Positions 11,653 through 42,400 of a DNA stretch of 64,000 bases are shown here, piece by piece. Numbering within the stretch: position 1 is the stretch's first letter; each line of letters begins with the position of its first letter. Origin of the DNA: Phoebastria nigripes. Its lineage: Eukaryota > Chordata > Aves > Procellariiformes > Diomedeidae. The stretch covers positions 3,068,759 through 3,132,758 of the forward strand of contig JAYKAV010002977.1 of assembly GCA_035582835.1 (NCBI GenBank). The letters run 5' to 3'. Position numbers and translations under genes: made by a program. The notes under the pieces were generated by a model that made no database searches, was not told the origin of the DNA, and saw only the letters and a list, made by a program, of their open reading frames with translations.

Positions 11653-12010
11653 GGCGGAGCCGGAGCGGGGCCCGGCCGCGGTGCGGCCCGGCGCCGCCGC
11701 ACGGAGCCCGGCACCGCGGCAGAGGCGGAAGGGACGGCGCGGGCGCGGGGGCTGCCGGGAAGGAGGCGGGCGGCCGCCATGCGCGCGGGGGCCGCTGGGA
11801 AGTGGAGTCCGGGGCGGAGCGCGCGGGGCGGGGCGGGAGCCCGCTGCCACGTGCAGCCGCCCCGCGGAGGGCCGGCACCGGGGCCGCTGCCACCGCGGGC
11901 GGGGAGAGCCCCCGGGGACGGCGGCGGCCGAGCACAGCCCCTGCGCGTCCTTCCCCCCAGAGCAGCCGGCTGCGCACACCCTGCCCCTCCTCTCCAGCGG
12001 CAAAGGAGGT
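11653..12010 (-). promoter_or_regulatory. ABCF3: ABCF3 CpG-island promoter region
   Basis: Dense CpG sequence directly upstream of the ABCF3 ATG, with no TATA box. It contains overlapping Sp1-type GGGGCGGGGCGGG near 11825-11837 and an ETS-like CACTTCC on the minus strand near 11800. An upstream out-of-frame ATG lies at 11780 in a YY1-like GCATGGCGGCC context. The transcription start is inferred to lie within about 150 bp of the ATG. Confidence 0.7.
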
Positions 12011-12725
12011 TTTGCGGGGGTTTTGGGTTTTTTTCCTCTTTTGAAAAAGTAAAATAAGAGTTTCGGCTCTCACACTTGTGCCTCAACACACACAGCCACC
12101 ACACTGTGGTTGGGGTTTTTTTTAAGGCACTGGGAATAAGGGGAGAGGGGCAGGTCCCTGCGCCTGGGGCNGTGTCCATGCTCAGGCGCCCGCTCACAGA
12201 CGGGGTTCAAGGCGGAGGGTCTTGCACCAAGGGCCAGTTACAGCTGCTGCAGCGGTTGCTTGTACCTCCAGCTGCCAGGCACAGCACCCTCCTCGGCCCC
12301 GGCCTCCAAAAGCTAAGATAAAAGGGAAAACCACTGTGATTTTTTCTAGCTACTCACAAGAAAAAGCCACTAAGGTTCACTTACGCCAGGCTTGGGCAGA
12401 GAAGCCAGGCCTGCGGGGGGCTGGACGTGCCCTACCAAGAGGACAGCAAGGCTCCAGGCAGCCCAGCCGCAGGTTTTGGTGAGCCAGTGCTGCAGGGAAG
12501 CCCAGAGCACCCTCTTTTCCCCAGGGAGCTGCAGCAGTGGCAGCAGCTGGAATTGAGCACTGGCACTGCTGGAAGCAAAAGCATCACTTGTTCTTTCCAC
12601 CCACTAACCCCCAGGCAGCCCAGGGCTGGGGAAGCTACAAAAGCAAGCCCCAAGACGCTCTGGCACAGGCCCAGAGCACAGCCCAGGCTCTTGCACCACA
12701 GGTCCCAAACAGCAGCGCAGGCAGC
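12010..12725. other. Intergenic spacer between AP2M1 3' end and ABCF3 promoter
   Basis: About 0.7 kb between the predicted AP2M1 cleavage site and the ABCF3 island. No coding sequence or structured RNA was recognised. The spacing is short, so the two genes sit head to tail with little room for extra regulation. Confidence 0.6.
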
Positions 12726-12727
12726 CT

Positions 12728-13713
12728 TCTCCATTCTACATACTTTATTAGATTCAGAGCTGGACAAATCACAAAGTGTACAAAATGGAGACCATACTAC
12801 CAGAAGCAGGACTGTGGGTAGCAGCAGCATTCCTATGGCCCAGAAGCGTTTGGTAGAAGTGTGGAGAGGGCAGGCTGGGGCAGGGGGCTCTTACTGCCAA
12901 CTGCATTTTAGATTCCCCGAGGACAGACCCTGTTCACATCCTGACAGAGCTCAGCTGACCCGCACTCCGTGGGACAGAGGGGCCACGTTTCCAATTTGTT
13001 TGGAAAGGACAGACTGGCTCGAGCCAGCAGTGGGTGGGGGTAAGTGCTCTAAGGACCTGAAATGCTGTGCCACCCACATACACACCAGCAAGAGTCTAAA
13101 CCCTCATCCTTTTTGGTCACAAACCTTCCCACGGCAGGACTCTATACTGATGACTTTGCAAGAAATATAAGGTGGTGGTGAGATCCGGTGAGCCCACCAT
13201 CTCCCCTGGTGGAGGCCTGACAAACTCACCACCCCAGGCATCTCAGACTGGCCAGCGACATCTACCACAACAGCAATAGCTAGTACAGAAGCCAGGGTAA
13301 CTTCAACTCAGATTTGTCCAGTCTATGTTTAGGTCTATTCTACGAGTACATATGCACAAGAACTTCAAAAATACTAGGATATGATGCAAGTAGTGAGACA
13401 CCAACAGAAGAGGAGTTTAATGGTGGACGTTCCCTAGAAAGATCACGAGAGGATGGGAGTTAGACTAGCCCTTCCCCACCCTGGGATGGGGAGCAGGAGG
13501 CTGACTGCACCCCTGCGCGCGACTGGGTTCTGAACTTCAACTGCAGCGTGGGTGGTAACTGAGCACAGGCAGGCAAGTCCGCTCCCAAGGTGAGCCACAG
13601 GGGCTTTCAATCTGCGTAGAGGGGCCAGGCAGATGTTTTCTCTGAATGTACTTGAAGACTGAGGAGAGGCGGAGGATGGCTTGGAGAAGAGGGAGCCTGC
13701 CAGCCTGCTGGGG
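12728..13713 (-). other. AP2M1: AP2M1 3' untranslated region
   Basis: About 0.99 kb from the TAG to the predicted cleavage zone. No coding potential of its own. The length is inferred from the AATAAA at 12744-12749. Confidence 0.75.
12744..12749 (-). terminator. AP2M1: AP2M1 polyadenylation signal AATAAA
   Basis: Plus-strand TTTATT gives minus-strand TCTAATAAAGT. A GT-rich stretch (GCTGTTTGGG, then CCTGTGGTG) follows 30-50 nt downstream, as expected for a cleavage site near 12725. It is the only canonical signal seen after the AP2M1 stop. Confidence 0.85.
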
Positions 13714-30393
<16,680 letters not shown>

Positions 30394-30402
30394 GATGGAA
30401 CT

Positions 30403-30420
30403 TTAGTCTTCTCTTCCCAT
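30403..30420 (-). promoter_or_regulatory. AP2M1: Upstream ORF of 5 codons in AP2M1 5' UTR
   Basis: ATGGGAAGAGAAGACTAA (Met-Gly-Arg-Glu-Asp-stop) ends 9 nt before the AP2M1 start codon. Its ATG has A at -3 and G at +4, a good initiation context, so it could limit initiation at the main ATG. Ribosome use is not shown. Confidence 0.6.
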
Positions 30421-30432
30421 GTTGCTTAAGAC

Positions 30433-33400
30433 CTGAAGCAAGAGAGGGCATGTATCAGTAGGCTGCATGGCAACAAGGAGTACAGCAGGGACAGACTGTG
30501 ACACCTGCTGGCTACTAGCCAGGGCACAGACACCTTTTGTCACACACATCCTCAACCAGAAGACAATTCTTACAATACCTGTGGTGGTGAGGACCTGATA
30601 GCACACATCTTGATGCCACAGGAGTAATGAACTCCAGCAGAGTGCAGGGAGGGACAAGTGGAAGGCATGCTCAGAGATATTTCTGAAAGTCTGATGGTGT
30701 GGGCTGCTTCACCTAATTTATCTTGTTACATCTGGCCAGGCTAGCACATGGCTGAGGCCCAGTAGGGCAGCTAGCGACTCAGGAGTGGCTTGGATGCTGG
30801 AAGCAACTGCCTGCCTCATGCTTACATCCTGGAGAGGAGAGTACAGAGCCCCTTACTTATAAAGGACTATTAGAAACAGTGTTTTACTCTGGAGAGGAGG
30901 GAAGTAGCCTTATTGCTGTGGTTACAGATTATACTTTTTGATCTGCTGGGATTTTATATGGAAAAGTGTGTGTTCCCAATGCACAGTATAGACTGTATGT
31001 ACCACGACAGACCTACACCCCTAACTACATGCCAGTCTCTCCAGATCAGCGTTCCCTCATGTTTGCTGCAGAACTGCCCCCCTGGGGCACCGATAACAAG
31101 GACCCAACGAGGAAGCCCACTGGGAACCAACAGCCTTGTTCCAGACCTAAGGAGCCACGGCAGGAATCCTGACAGAGGCCCAGCTGAGTGACTTCCTGAG
31201 CTTGTCTGAAGCAACCCAAGAGCTTAGGTCTAGGTGAGCACATACAGCTACCACGCATCCTATAACACGTGAGGCTCTGAACGTAACTGCAATTTGTAGC
31301 CAGGACTGAAGATTAAAATTAGCACTGAAATAGATGCAGGCTTACTTCTTATTCCATTCATCAGCATGGATGGATCAAGCCTCAAGTATTAGTAGTATCT
31401 GGCCTATCGCCTGAATGTGAGAAAAAAAACACAGGCCTGGAACTACAAGCAAATCAAAGACCCTTTATTTCTACTATAAAGTGTCTATCTGCCTAATGAC
31501 CAAGACGCAAATCAGATTCAATTCTTAGTTAGGCTTTTTGCATGCAGTCCATACAAGTGTTTGAGATTTCACTGTAAAGCAGGGGGTTCTTAGCAGCAGG
31601 TACACCTTGGTTTATTACCACTTTTACAAAAGCCTAGGAAGACTGCTGAACTTAAGAGAGACAATGATTACACAGTAGCAACCATTGATCTAGTTGGTCC
31701 AGTAATTCAACCTTTCTAACCATTATATTTGCAGATAAGGGTTATTAAGCAGCATCTCGACAAAATTCAACACCGATCTGCTTGGGATCATAGCTGCCTA
31801 GTAGTACAGGCTGCATTAATAACTAGATACAGAGAGCTAGCAGTTGTCATTAGCCAGGTAAGCTTTTTAGACAACAACTCATTCAGAGTATTTCTTATCC
31901 ACACACCAGCAACAGCTCAGCTGTGAGACCAAAAGCAGCTCACTGGTTTAATAAAGCAAAGGCTGATGGGGAACTGCTACAACACATGTGGAGTCTATGT
32001 ATTGTTATAACTGCTTTCACAGCTTGGAATTAATGTCTTCAGCAAGAGTCCTCAGACCTAGTTTCTAGCATCTTGCATTCAAGATGTATGGATACAGCAT
32101 AAAAGGTGATCAGAGGAATGGGGTCATCCTAGTTACTTAAGCTAAGCTACTTGATCTTAGGCATCTGGAGTGCTTGTTCAAAAAATAATTTTTATATAGC
32201 AACGTTACAGCCTTTGCTGATCCCTGGCAGCAGTACTGAGTAACACTTCCGAGTCCAAACTGAGAGCCGCCTGGCCAGAAGGTGCCATTGGAGTGGGAGA
32301 TCTCAACCATGAGCCACTTTAATTGAGGGCTAGTGCCCCAGAAGTTACCCTCTTAAACCGCTCATCTTCTCCTTCTTCAAAGGAAGATTGTTTTGAAGAG
32401 AACTACAAAGCTGATAGACATTCCTGAGGCAGAAGACAGTTTGATTTTTTTTTTTTTTACTTTTTTAAATACACAGCTACTTCACCAGATCCCATTCCTG
32501 TAGTCATATGCATTCCTATTCACTTAGGTTTAAGTCACAATACCCACTCTAGCAACTGCTTGGTTGGCTTAGCCCAGAGAAGAGCACTACAAATATGATA
32601 GGGCAAGCCTCATGACTAGGTCTTGGGATGATCACATAGGTATTTCTCAGCTTTGGCACTGCAGAGCATTAGATAACCAACCATCTCCATCCACACTGCT
32701 GTTAGGGCGGGTTAGCCTACACCCATTTGTCTGGGGTGGGTAGAAAGGATAGGGAGAGGCTAGCCTAGAGACAGATGCTGACAGTGAACTGATACGTGTT
32801 TGTTCAGGAGCACAGGAAAAATTAAGTTAAAATGACCTGGCCTCAGATCATCTCAAAGGTCAGGAAAAAAAGAATACAAAAGCAATACACACATCAGAGG
32901 GACAAAAGGACTTCCAGGGTAGAAGCCTGGAGCATTAAGAGTAACGTATCCTCTAAAAGTTATGTTCAAGAAACTAAAGCAGCTACCTATTTGAAGGAAC
33001 TACTGCAGACGTGAATTCTGTGCTAAAACAAGATTTATAGTGCAGCCACCACTTTTAATTTCAGAAAGACAAAAAAGAAACTTTAAATTTCATAAGCCTT
33101 TACACCAACATTTTTAGCCACACCTAATAAGTCCTCAGAGAGTAACATTACACATACTTCTCTGCTATGGGTCTTCAGCTATCAGATGGCTGTTTCTGCT
33201 CATTAAAAGGAAAAAGAAAAAAGAATCAAAAAGTCAGTTGTTAAGTCAAAATAGCGAGAAACAGACAGACGAGCAGTTTTCCCAAAGCTCATCAGTGAGC
33301 TTCCTGGCTTTTACTCCCACATTCTGCTGGTTGAGTGTCTCTGGCTATTAACAGGCTGCCTCCTGCCACTTGTCAGTGGCTTCATGTGGCGCTGTCATCA

Positions 33401-36400
33401 ACGTTTTTTGCATGTCTGAGACTCCATCTAGCACAGAAAAGGTTTTCAAATATGTTTTTCTTCCATTCCCATTAGTGACACTTTATAACTTCAGGATACA
33501 AATATTTCATTCACCTCCAGGATAAGTCTCCGTAACGAAACCTATTAAGACAGAGGCAGCACGCAGCCTGAGATTCCCATGTAGTTACAGAGTGGGAAAA
33601 GCCTTCTGTAGCTGCTCACTGTCCCACGTATGGGGACAGAGGCTACACAGTGTAGCTGGCCACAAGGCCAGCATCCCCACGCCAGAAGACAGAGACAATC
33701 CCGTTGGTCAACAGAAGAAAACCAGGTTCTCAAATTTAAGGAATTGGCTGTACCACAGCCTCATGACTACTTACATGAAACGCACATGGCCCTAACACGC
33801 ATGCAGGAGGCCACTAAAAGGTAACATGCAGGGCTAGAACCCAAAACATGGAGAACATCTGTTTGAATACAGTTGCCCAACAAGTCTGGCAGATGCTGAA
33901 GCTGTAATTCAGCTAACATTTGAAAGGTCGTTCACACAGGCCAAATGATGGGTGGTGGGAAGAGAACCGTTATGACAATGAAAGCAACTTTTTGCCCGCT
34001 CTAGGAAATTCTTTCCTAATTAGTATTTTTTTCATTCCAGATAAGAGACAAGGATGTCTTTTCAGACTGCTACTGTGCTGGCTTCCACATTCAGATTATG
34101 GACTATTGCTACCAAAGGTGAAGAAGAGTTCCTGCATCTTCTTTAAGACTTACATTGTATAGAATAGTTTCCTGGAAGCTTATGCAACTGGGCAAAGCTG
34201 GATCATATGAATCCTATAAACCCTTTCCAGAAGATTCCTAGAAAGCACATCCTAGTCTTAAAAAAAAAAAAATCTAACGCTGCTTAAGTTATTTGTTTCA
34301 CTATTTTTAGCATAAAGGAAATGTCTGCTTTGATGAGCAACAGGATCAGACACACAGCATATACAAGACAAAAGCCTCTTGCTAAAGACAAAGCCTCTGA
34401 CAAGCCAATCGCCTTCCGAAAGAGCCTTGATTTGAATATTTACTACATTACTACAAAACATGTAGAAGACTGCTGATCAAGCTTCGTGTTGGAAATTAAA
34501 AGCCTTCTCTTAGGAAGATCTATAAACTGTAAATGTTGATTGAGATAATGAGGCTATGCTTTCTCATATTTTAGGTTAGAACATATTCTGTAATAGCTTC
34601 ACTTAAGTTACAGGCAAAAATATCAGCATTTTTAATTGCATCACAGTACTGGGCAGCAGAGTCACCTGCTTGCTTATCTTATATGTTAGCAAAAACACGT
34701 TAGATGGAGAGTAGATACAGCATGATTCAAGTGCTTTTAGTCTTTAAAAAATTCTTTGTCAATGCAAAGAAATGCTAGGCTTCTTCATTATACAAATACA
34801 CTGGGAGCCGAGTTCAGGCTTCAAACTTTCCACGCACAGTTAGCTCCTAACCTAACCAGCTTCATTTGCACATTTAAGAGCCACGTTGGTTCATACTGCA
34901 GATCTGTTAGCTCAGTATCTTGTCTCTGATGTTGGCAATGAAAGGACAGTCAGGTAACAGTAAGGACAGGTCAAGAGAAAACACTCCCCAGGAGATCCCC
35001 CTGCAACGGCTTGTTTATTTTAGAACTCTCAATGGATCTCTCTGAAGTATTTGCCCAGTTTCCTCTCAAATCTCTGCATCAGCAGCATCCCATGGCAAAA
35101 AAAGTCATCTACAGTTTTATAACCACTGTATAAAACATCCTCCTTTTTGTTTTAAGCCTGCTTTTTCTTCTTTCCCCCAGCTTTGTTTAATGGCCTCCAG
35201 TTCAAGTGCAGGAAGAAGCAATTAAGAACTAGCCCCCCATACTCTATCTCCAGGCCACTCAGGATTTTGCAGATCTTCTCTACCGCCTTCATTGCCCCTT
35301 TCCCTGAATAAGATGTTCCCACCTTACTCAGTTGCTCTTCACAAGGAAATTGCTTTATGCTTTGGTCTTTCTCAGTGCCTTCCTCTAGACATTTTCCTTC
35401 TGGAAGTAAGTGCAAAACTGCACAAGTTATTCAAGATGTAAGCAAACCATGATATAGACAATATGACAATCATACATATCCTGCTTTGATCTTTTCCCAG
35501 TCGTTCTCAGTATTTGATTTACGTTTTTAAACCACCACTCAGCAAGAAGCTAATGATTTCATCATCTATCATAACTCCAAGATCACACTGAATTCGGTCC
35601 TCAAGGTGATTAACCACAGTACAGGTGAAGCTAGAATTGCCTTTGCTCCCTAATCCACTTAGCTGCTATACACACCAGTGCCATTTTATAGTCCCATCAC
35701 TGCACCTCTATGCCATTTTTTACCTACTTTGCCCTTACTACTCTGAATACCCTCATATCTACATACACACCCCCCACCATGACTACTGACCAGGATTGCT
35801 CTTATTGCATATCCTCATTTGCTACAAAATAGGAGTATGCAGAGAGATTTGCCACCAACCAGCTGATACTACTAGCCGTGCTACACTGGTAATGCAACTT
35901 GATGTTGAACAACTTGCTCGAAGTCAGAAAGGGACTGGCTCTGTGCTACGCGAACCCCTGGTTTACACCTGAGGTGGCAGTTTCACTTACTACAGATTTA
36001 GCCACAGGATCAGGACCATTCCGCCAGTTTGGTTTATAATGGCAGCCTACTAGCATAAATATACCTGAGAGATATCCACCAGCATTATTTCACATGTAGT
36101 AGCAGCTTGCCTCCATACCAGTTATGATCCTCCTTAAGCCTGAAGAAAACCCCGCAATTCTACAGCTCTACAGATTAAACCTGCATTCACATTTAAGTGC
36201 AATTTACCTAACTCGATTTGTGTCAGACAATTGGTAAAGTGTTTCCAGGTACCAAGCAAAGTCCCATGGGCTAAGGACAGTGAATACAAGGAAACGGTTT
36301 TAGATGACTAACCCAACTGTACCAGCTATCCGTCAGGTCTCTGAGGTAGTTGAAGGACACATGCAGTATAAACCTCTTACTGCACTCCCATCTAATGACA

Positions 36401-39400
36401 TCAGGGACCAAAGAGGTCTCAAGTGCACAAGGTATTTAACACAATTACAAGCAGATCTTCCTTACTCTGCTGGACTCCTGCAGTCCAGCATCTTGAAGAG
36501 TTCCAAGCATCACAAGCATAGACAGCACAACAGCATCAACACAGCTTACAGCAAATTCAGTCTGGTGCAGTGCCATTCTCTCAGCCAGCCTTCACCAAAT
36601 TTGCTCACGATGGAAGTTCGGGCAACACTGACAACATTCCAGTCTTCTGCTCAAGCCTTGCATTGNATCCCTCCCAGACACAAGATGAGAGTGACCGCAC
36701 TCCCTCCCCACTACCGTTACTTCCATCAGCTAATGGGAGCATGTCCACACAGCTGGAAACTCAAGAGGTGGAATGACTAGCCCAGGGATATATGAACAGA
36801 TGAGCGGAAAGCTATACAAAGGGCAGCATGCAAAAGAAAGTTGCTTAAAGCTTGGCAAGAAGAATGGCTCTTTAAGATGACAATGGCTCTCCTTGAAGTG
36901 GCTGCAGTGAAAATAAGCCTGCTTTGTTTTGATCCTCATTTGTGTTTCGGTACAAGTTTCACAGATACTCATTTCAACTATTTCAAGGTTACACTGCAAC
37001 TAGAATGAGGTTTTTAGTGGTACAGTTCAGACTTGGTATGATCTTCCACACATTTTTAAATAATGAATAGTTTTCTTTTCAGATCAGCTTTGAAAATGAA
37101 AGAGCCTAGTGCTTGCAATGGTTAAGAACTGCAGGGAACAGGACTCAAATTAATTTGAGACTGACATTCAGTGACTCATGGCTGTTGGAATCAGAAGGCC
37201 CCAGAATAAGAAATCCACCGCAGGAGATGGGTTCATCTGCTCACTGTGCATAAGCGACATGAATCAGAAAGCTTCCCAGTAACAGCATTGCTCAATCAGC
37301 TTTCAGTGACTCATTCTGCTCCTCTCCACAGTCAGCCTTTTCTAGGGAGTGTGCCCTACACTGTTTTTGAGTTTCCTCAGGCTAATAGCTCATTGCAAGT
37401 CACAGTTTAAGAGCAAAGCCCATCACTTCTTCAACTTTTTATCATTAAGTGCCTGGAAACCAAGATGACTAGCTGAAGCCTTTGGGATAATGGTCCATCA
37501 ACTGCATTTTCAGAGCTTTGCAGCACCGCTCCTTCTGTTTCACTAGCTTGAACATATGGCGACACGCTCCACACTGCTAGCTACAGCCCTGTTTTCTAGT
37601 TATAGTATGGATGGATTTATTCTAGTTAAGGTACAGAGAAGATCCACATGTATGTCGAATTCACACCAGTCGGTGACTAATCACCTTAATTTAGGAACAA
37701 CAGTCCTCTCCCAATACACTCTGCATTCTTCAAGCAGCTAGCTACTGGGGTAGGAGTGAGATCTAACATCTGAATGCTGCTCCTACAGATACCTAAGGCC
37801 AGTACACTTCCTACTCTGCTGCCAAGTACTTGCATTCCCATATACTTCTATTTCAACCCATAAATAGAAAGGAAAAGGATCATGAAGAGCATTATAGACA
37901 GACCACATACTTATACACGCTTATAAACCCACTAGGAGTTAAGGCTATGTGGAAATGCCTTTCCAGAATGCCTTTTCACTCAAGTGAAAATGAGAGCATT
38001 AAGATACACCTTTATAGCAACTGTGGCAAAGTTACAACATTAAGATAGCCAGCTACAAAAAAAGAACATGTATAAAAACGAAATGCTGGGATGCAGATTT
38101 GAATGCATTTCAGTAGTTACATAACTGAAAAGCAGCAGGATTAGCTGGACCTACAATGACTGAGATGGTAACATGCACCTTCTTAAGAGAATCAAGCATA
38201 CGCANCTCAAATCATGCCACTGCTCATGCTGTGCAGGGGATGAGCATTAGGGAGTATCCCTCTCTCAAACCATCATGACATGTTAGATGAAGCCCCAGAA
38301 GCCAGTCTGCACCGGGTTAGCTGCAGACCATAACCAAGGCAGTCCAGAGAAAGATAAAGACACAAGAAAACATAGTATCTCAAAACCTGCTTTTGTCCAC
38401 TGATTCTATCATAGATGGAAAATGCTCTATTTATTAGGTCTGACCTAAAGACAGGTGGTTCTCCAAAAGCCATCAGACTTTGCCCTTTCAGACCTACGTT
38501 GTGCCACACACTTGGAATGCATGGGTGCAGTCAGGAGCACAGGCTCGGGCAGCAGGATCCTGTTGCTGGGCTGTCAGTAGCTTCACATACTCTGGGATGC
38601 AACAGGTGGCTGACCTGGGAGCTGCCTAGTGAGATGATGCACTAAACCTGCATTTAGCAAGTGGAGATTCAGCAGCTCCCTCCTGCAGCATGTAAGAGCC
38701 CAGACTCCACTTCCATTGCCTCTTTGTGGATTCTGACCTAGAATAGCTGTAGAAAACGTGAACACCATACAGCACGGAGCTTTCTTAGACTAAACAAGGC
38801 AGACGTAAGGAATGGGCTAACAAGCATAGGTTGTTCCCTCTGCAGCAGTTTGTTTGTCTCTGCAGCAACTCTTCCAGAAACACCACAGCAAACAGCACCA
38901 ATTCTCCAGTCTTTGTCTAGTGCATTAGCCTCCCATGGTCTCTCTACTTGAGAAACCATAGCATCACACCAGTAACAAGACACCACTGTAGTACCACAGT
39001 CATCCGTTCATTAGGGTATGAAAGACAAAGCTGAATTCTAGCCTAAATCCCAGATATCATTAGCAACGTGCCTACAGCCTAACAGTACTGGAGCCACCAT
39101 AAACCTTGGGNGTATATTGGTATTTTTGCCTCAGGAAAGAGCAAATGCAGTTGTCTGCATCCTCCCAAGCCAGTTTTTCTAAGTTCAGTGCAGGCAGAAG
39201 CTGCTGAATTCTTGAGCCAGGCCTGGCCGCTATCACGGCAGGTCTGCTTAGCAAATCCTCTATGTTCTCTCTTCAGAGGTGCAGTGGTAACACGGCAGCT
39301 CAAGAATAAATGCTCAGGAGCAGCCTGACAGCAGGGACAAGAGTTCTTACACTGCCCCTAACAATATAACTACAGTTTNACATCAGCACCCAAGCACCAA

Positions 39401-42400
39401 CAGCCTCAGAGTTTGGCGAGCACTGGTAGCATCCTGATAGGGCTGAGTGCATTTGTCCATTCATTTTAAAATGCACCTTTGGGATCAGCTGTATTTTACT
39501 AAGCCAGCTGTGCGGGTGCTATTCTCACTACAGAGATACCTCTCNAGAAAAGAGTCTAGCACTACAGGTGGTGAAAATAAGCATGTGACATGGTCTGCCA
39601 GTTACCTTCAACTCAGCCACTGACAGAGCAAGCCACTGAGGCTTGATCAGCAGAGCTGAGAGGACTCCTGCTCACCTGCAAAGCCATTTTGGCCACAGCC
39701 CCACTGTGAGACAAGCTGTTAGATTCATTTGAGTTTCCTGTGCCATCAAGTACAGGGTATGAATAAACACAAGATGATCAGCAGTGAATCCAAGACCCAG
39801 CTACTCTGGGTTTGTCACTCCCATTAAGGGGCTAGCAGTTTCCCACAGCACAGACATCGCTTAGTTTGAATGAAAACAGGAGTGCCTATTTCTCTAATCT
39901 ACACAGCACATCTAGGAAACAGCAATCACAAGTCAGTTAATAAGCTGGTGTAAAGCAACCAACCCATTTAGTAGTCTATTAAAAGAAAGTTTGGGTTCTG
40001 ACTTAACAGTAAGACAGACTTCTGTGCATTAATGAGCTTATCTAACTAAGCAGTTCAAGGTACATTAGCTGCTAGAGTTCTCATCCAGGAAGAAACCAGG
40101 AGAGGTATTGCAGCTCTCACCCAGAGGGCTGAGGGTAAACCACCAACTGTAATAATTTCTGTATTCCAGAAATCAGTATGATCTTGGACAAGTGACAACA
40201 GTTGAAGCAGGAGGGACATTAGTCAGGCTGCTTTGGCAAACTGGAGTTACTCAGAAAACCAGTCCTTTCAGGCTAGCGCTAGCCATTATCAAACCAAAAG
40301 GCTTAAGGCTTACAACGATGTCATCACCCCACCAGCTAATCCGAGCATCTAAGCTTTGCTTAGAGGGCTGCACTAGCCACTTTCCAGGAAGCCATGGGCT
40401 GCACTTGGTTTTAAACAAGAGTAGCTGCAATCACTTCATCCTGGGGAAGACAGGCTGCATAATTTAATTAAGAGGCATACTGTGAGCTAAAGAGCTACTG
40501 AGATAAACCCATCAGTTTCAGAGAAACTGTTCCTATTTTAAACCCAATCCCATAAATCCCCATAACCGGTGGGCAGGAAAAGGAGCACGTTCAACTCCCA
40601 CCAGGCTCTCCTCCTACAGTCTACTTCTGTGTGCCACACTGCACACAGCCAGTCTAAAGAGTAATGAGAGAGAAAGACTGACACAGGGAAACACGAGAAG
40701 CTCCCTTACTCTGGTAAAACATCACAGGAACAGCGTTTAACACACCTCTCTCCACCTTACTTTGAGTCCAACCTTATCTGAACAGCCCCAATGCCTTCTT
40801 GCATTTCTACCAGTTCTTCCAAGGCAGTTTTAAAGTCAGTCTGAAGCAACTTCTACTTGCTTTTCACTCTTGAGCTAGAAACCTGAACAGTGACTTGCAT
40901 TCTATTCATCTAACAGAAGAGGTTAGAGACACAGACTGCAGTTTGGGCAAGAGCTTATATTCTGCAGACCAGTAATGGTCTAGGTGCCCTGACTTGCCAG
41001 TGTTTCTCTCTCTACTACTACTGTAGAGCAGATAACTGCATTTCACACACTGTGCCTCAGCCTGCAAGCTTTTAGCTGAGCTGCCAAACTCCTGCTGAGA
41101 TCAAAATAATATATGGCTTGCTAGTAACTTTTGACTCTGCAGGTCATTCACTAAAGGAGAGAAGCTGACTCTGCCATACAGACCAATTATATTTTGGCAC
41201 CCCAGGCTGTACTTCTGTCCATCCTCCAGTTAACCCTAAGAACAGCCTTTAAATACTCTAATGGTCTTTAGTAGTATAAGCTTAGAAAATCAGTGCAAGA
41301 TGTTGTGCTGCAAAAGACAGTCTTGGTTTTATAATTTCTTGATGCAGGGATGAGACAAGAAAAGTTTAACTAGGGTCACAGGAAGTTTCTTTACAAAGCC
41401 CATTTTGTTTAGTGATTGTTCCCATTCCATCAAAAAAAAGGAGATACTATCAAACCAGAGTGCATTTCCAGTCATCTGTGCTTCAAAGAACTCAAGATGT
41501 AACCCTTCACAGCCTCAAGACTCAACTCTTCAAAGGCCAGAGTTGTGCTCTCTCAGGAAGAGGAAGAAGCTAGCCATAATACCCTTCAAAGATATCTCAA
41601 ATGCTCTCCCTGGAACATGGCCAGTTCGCAGCCCAAAGAACGCCAGGTATCTTTGTCACTAGATGTCAGTAACATGGCACTTCTTACAGAAGANAAGTGA
41701 TGCCTCCCTTCTGACAGGGAAAATATGGAAGTGGCAGTTTGGCAGCATCTCTTCAGATTAGAGATTGTCCCTGCAAGCAAAACTCACAGGGACAAGTACA
41801 GCTTTTACTGTAGGAAAAAATAGTAGCTACAGCTCCGATACCATTCAAGCAAACATTGCCCAACAAGACATCACATGAGCCCGTATGCAGTTAGAAACCT
41901 GTAATACCTAGACTTCCGAGCCGCAGAAGCCATCCAGACTCACCTATCTGGGAAAGTTCCAGGCTCAGATTTTGGCAGCCTGAGGCTAAAAGTTGATAGC
42001 AGCTTTGTCATACTAAAGCAAGCCGAAAACAGATCATGGAATCACACANCTTATAGGGAGAAGACTAGATCAAAAGCGAGTCATTTCCTAGCTGGGAGAG
42101 AAGTCAACTGCACTGGACGATAAGCAGAGGCTGCATTTCCTGCAGCTTTACTGAATCCAAAAACCTAGCCCAGGGAAGAATGGAAGTGGAAACACATCTA
42201 GAAGAGCCATTGGATAAGAGCCCGTTTTGAGCCTCAGAACAAGCACAGTTTAGCATCAGCAGCGCTACGTTCTGCCTCAGCAGGTTTTCCAGGGAGGAAG
42301 CTAGAGGGTGCAAGCCATGACCTAGCCAATNCACGTTTGTATCAGTAGTACAGGCAAATAATTTTAGGGAAAGTTCCTGCCCGATCTGACTACAAGACCT

